A DNA stretch of 64,000 nucleotides, taken from positions 32,235-96,234 of the forward strand of contig CAVTZY010000014.1 in assembly GCA_963739235.1 (NCBI GenBank). The letters run 5' to 3'. A model generated the notes under the pieces. That model made no database searches and was not told the DNA's origin. It was given only the letters and a program-made list of their open reading frames with translations. The DNA is from JAFNAG01 sp963739235. Its GTDB lineage: Bacteria; Acidobacteriota; UBA6911. A program made the position numbers and the translations under genes. Each line of letters starts with the position of its first letter. The first letter of the stretch is position 1. This document shows, in pieces, positions 63,428-64,000 of this stretch.

Positions 63428-64000
63428 TCAGCGCCGCTCGAACGCGCGCTCCAGGTCGCCGAGCGTGAAGCGCACGCGCGTCGGGCGGCCGTGCACGCAG
63501 GTCTGATCGGACTCGAGGTGGCGGCCGCGCTCGAGCAGCGCCCGGATCTCGCTCGGAGAGCACGTCGCCGGCCATCACCGACGAGCGGCAGGCGGCGCGG
63601 TGGAGCACGTCCTCGAGGATGCGCGTGGCCTCGATGTCGCGCGCGTTCTCGATCACGGCCAGGGTGTCGCGCACGATCGCCTCGACGCGCGGGCGCGCGA
63701 GCCGGGCGGGCAGCCCGTGCACGGCGATCGTGGTCTCGCCGAACGCGGCGAGCTCGATCCCGATGCGCGCGAGCGACTCGAAGTGCTCCGCCAGCGCGGC
63801 GGCTTCGGCGCGCGACACCTCGACGAGCTCGGGCACGAGAAGGCGCTGCGTCTCGACGACACCGGCACGCATCTCGGCCACCAGGGCCTCGAACTGGATG
63901 CGCTCGTGCAGGGCGTGCTGATCGACGATCTCGAAGCCGTCCTCGAGAGGACGCACGATGTAGGTCGCGGCGACTTGCAGGAACGGGCCCGCTGATCCGA
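63428..64000 (-). pseudogene. mutL: MutL C-terminal part, frameshifted, partial
   Basis: The frame enters from the window edge as FLQVAATYIVRPLEDGFEIV, then DQHALHERIQFEAL, the metal-binding DQHAx2E motif of endonuclease-type MutL, and VLHRAACRSSVMAGDVLS. One base is missing near 63556. In the restored frame it continues EIRALLERGRHLESDQTCVH, GRPTRVRFTLGDLERAFERR to a TGA at 63428-63430, the normal end including the C-P/HGRPT motif region. MutL nicks DNA during mismatch repair. Composition matches the preceding GC-rich tail. Confidence 0.8.

Overview
The window looks like a piece of an Acidobacteriota genome, or a metagenomic contig assigned to that phylum. The pointers are a VWFA-type secreted protein of the acidobacterial family, a 1,348-residue Oar-like TonB-dependent receptor with an N-terminal carboxypeptidase-regulatory domain, an ECF-like sigma factor coupled to a membrane Ser/Thr kinase, a second kinase fused to a TolB-like propeller, and a PEP-CTERM protein at the left edge. 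No rRNA, complete tRNA or CRISPR array was found. The phylum call rests on protein families only and is an inference.

The left half (1-36 kb) is a mosaic of working genes and mobile-element debris. Going right it holds: the end of a PEP-CTERM protein; a frameshifted DDE transposase; a decayed AlbA_2/RecG-like regulator; a large two-part transposase whose second, truncated copy lies inverted at 13.5-14.3 kb; a secreted beta-helix protein; the sigma factor-kinase pair; and an Ere-like esterase followed by an ABC exporter. Next come a two-gene module of unknown function (19.8-22.1 kb), a GH94 fragment, a response regulator cut off by a mobile-element border, and the VWFA protein. From 26.4 to 32.1 kb there are IS110 and several IS91-family relics, a BrnT/CopG-type toxin-antitoxin pair lying between two IS91 transposase pieces, a 4-fold beta-flower-type repeat protein, a 3' half of tRNA-Glu that looks like an integration scar, and an FRG-domain gene. 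Long perfect palindromes, a RAYT remnant and a phage terminase remnant are scattered through this half.

The right half (36-62 kb) is mostly orderly. It holds the TonB receptor; a probable potassium-uptake operon (KimA-like permease plus two TrkA-type regulatory proteins); an outer-membrane barrel protein; a histidine kinase and a sigma-54 activator overlapping by 4 bp, followed by an HtrA protease that has an excellent sigma-54 promoter; a DedA-MprF fusion; a FAD oxidoreductase; and a 6-methyl sugar catabolic operon (L-fucose isomerase, rhamnulokinase, MFS permease, L-rhamnose isomerase). A VapBC locus follows, in which a one-base loss fuses antitoxin to toxin.

At about 62.4 kb the start of a secreted protein breaks off abruptly into much more GC-rich sequence carrying a broken lipoprotein-like gene and a broken mutL C-terminus. 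This may be a chimeric join or foreign DNA. Single-base frameshifts are frequent across the window, including in genes otherwise intact (rhaA, vapB, mutL), so some may be sequence errors rather than true decay.
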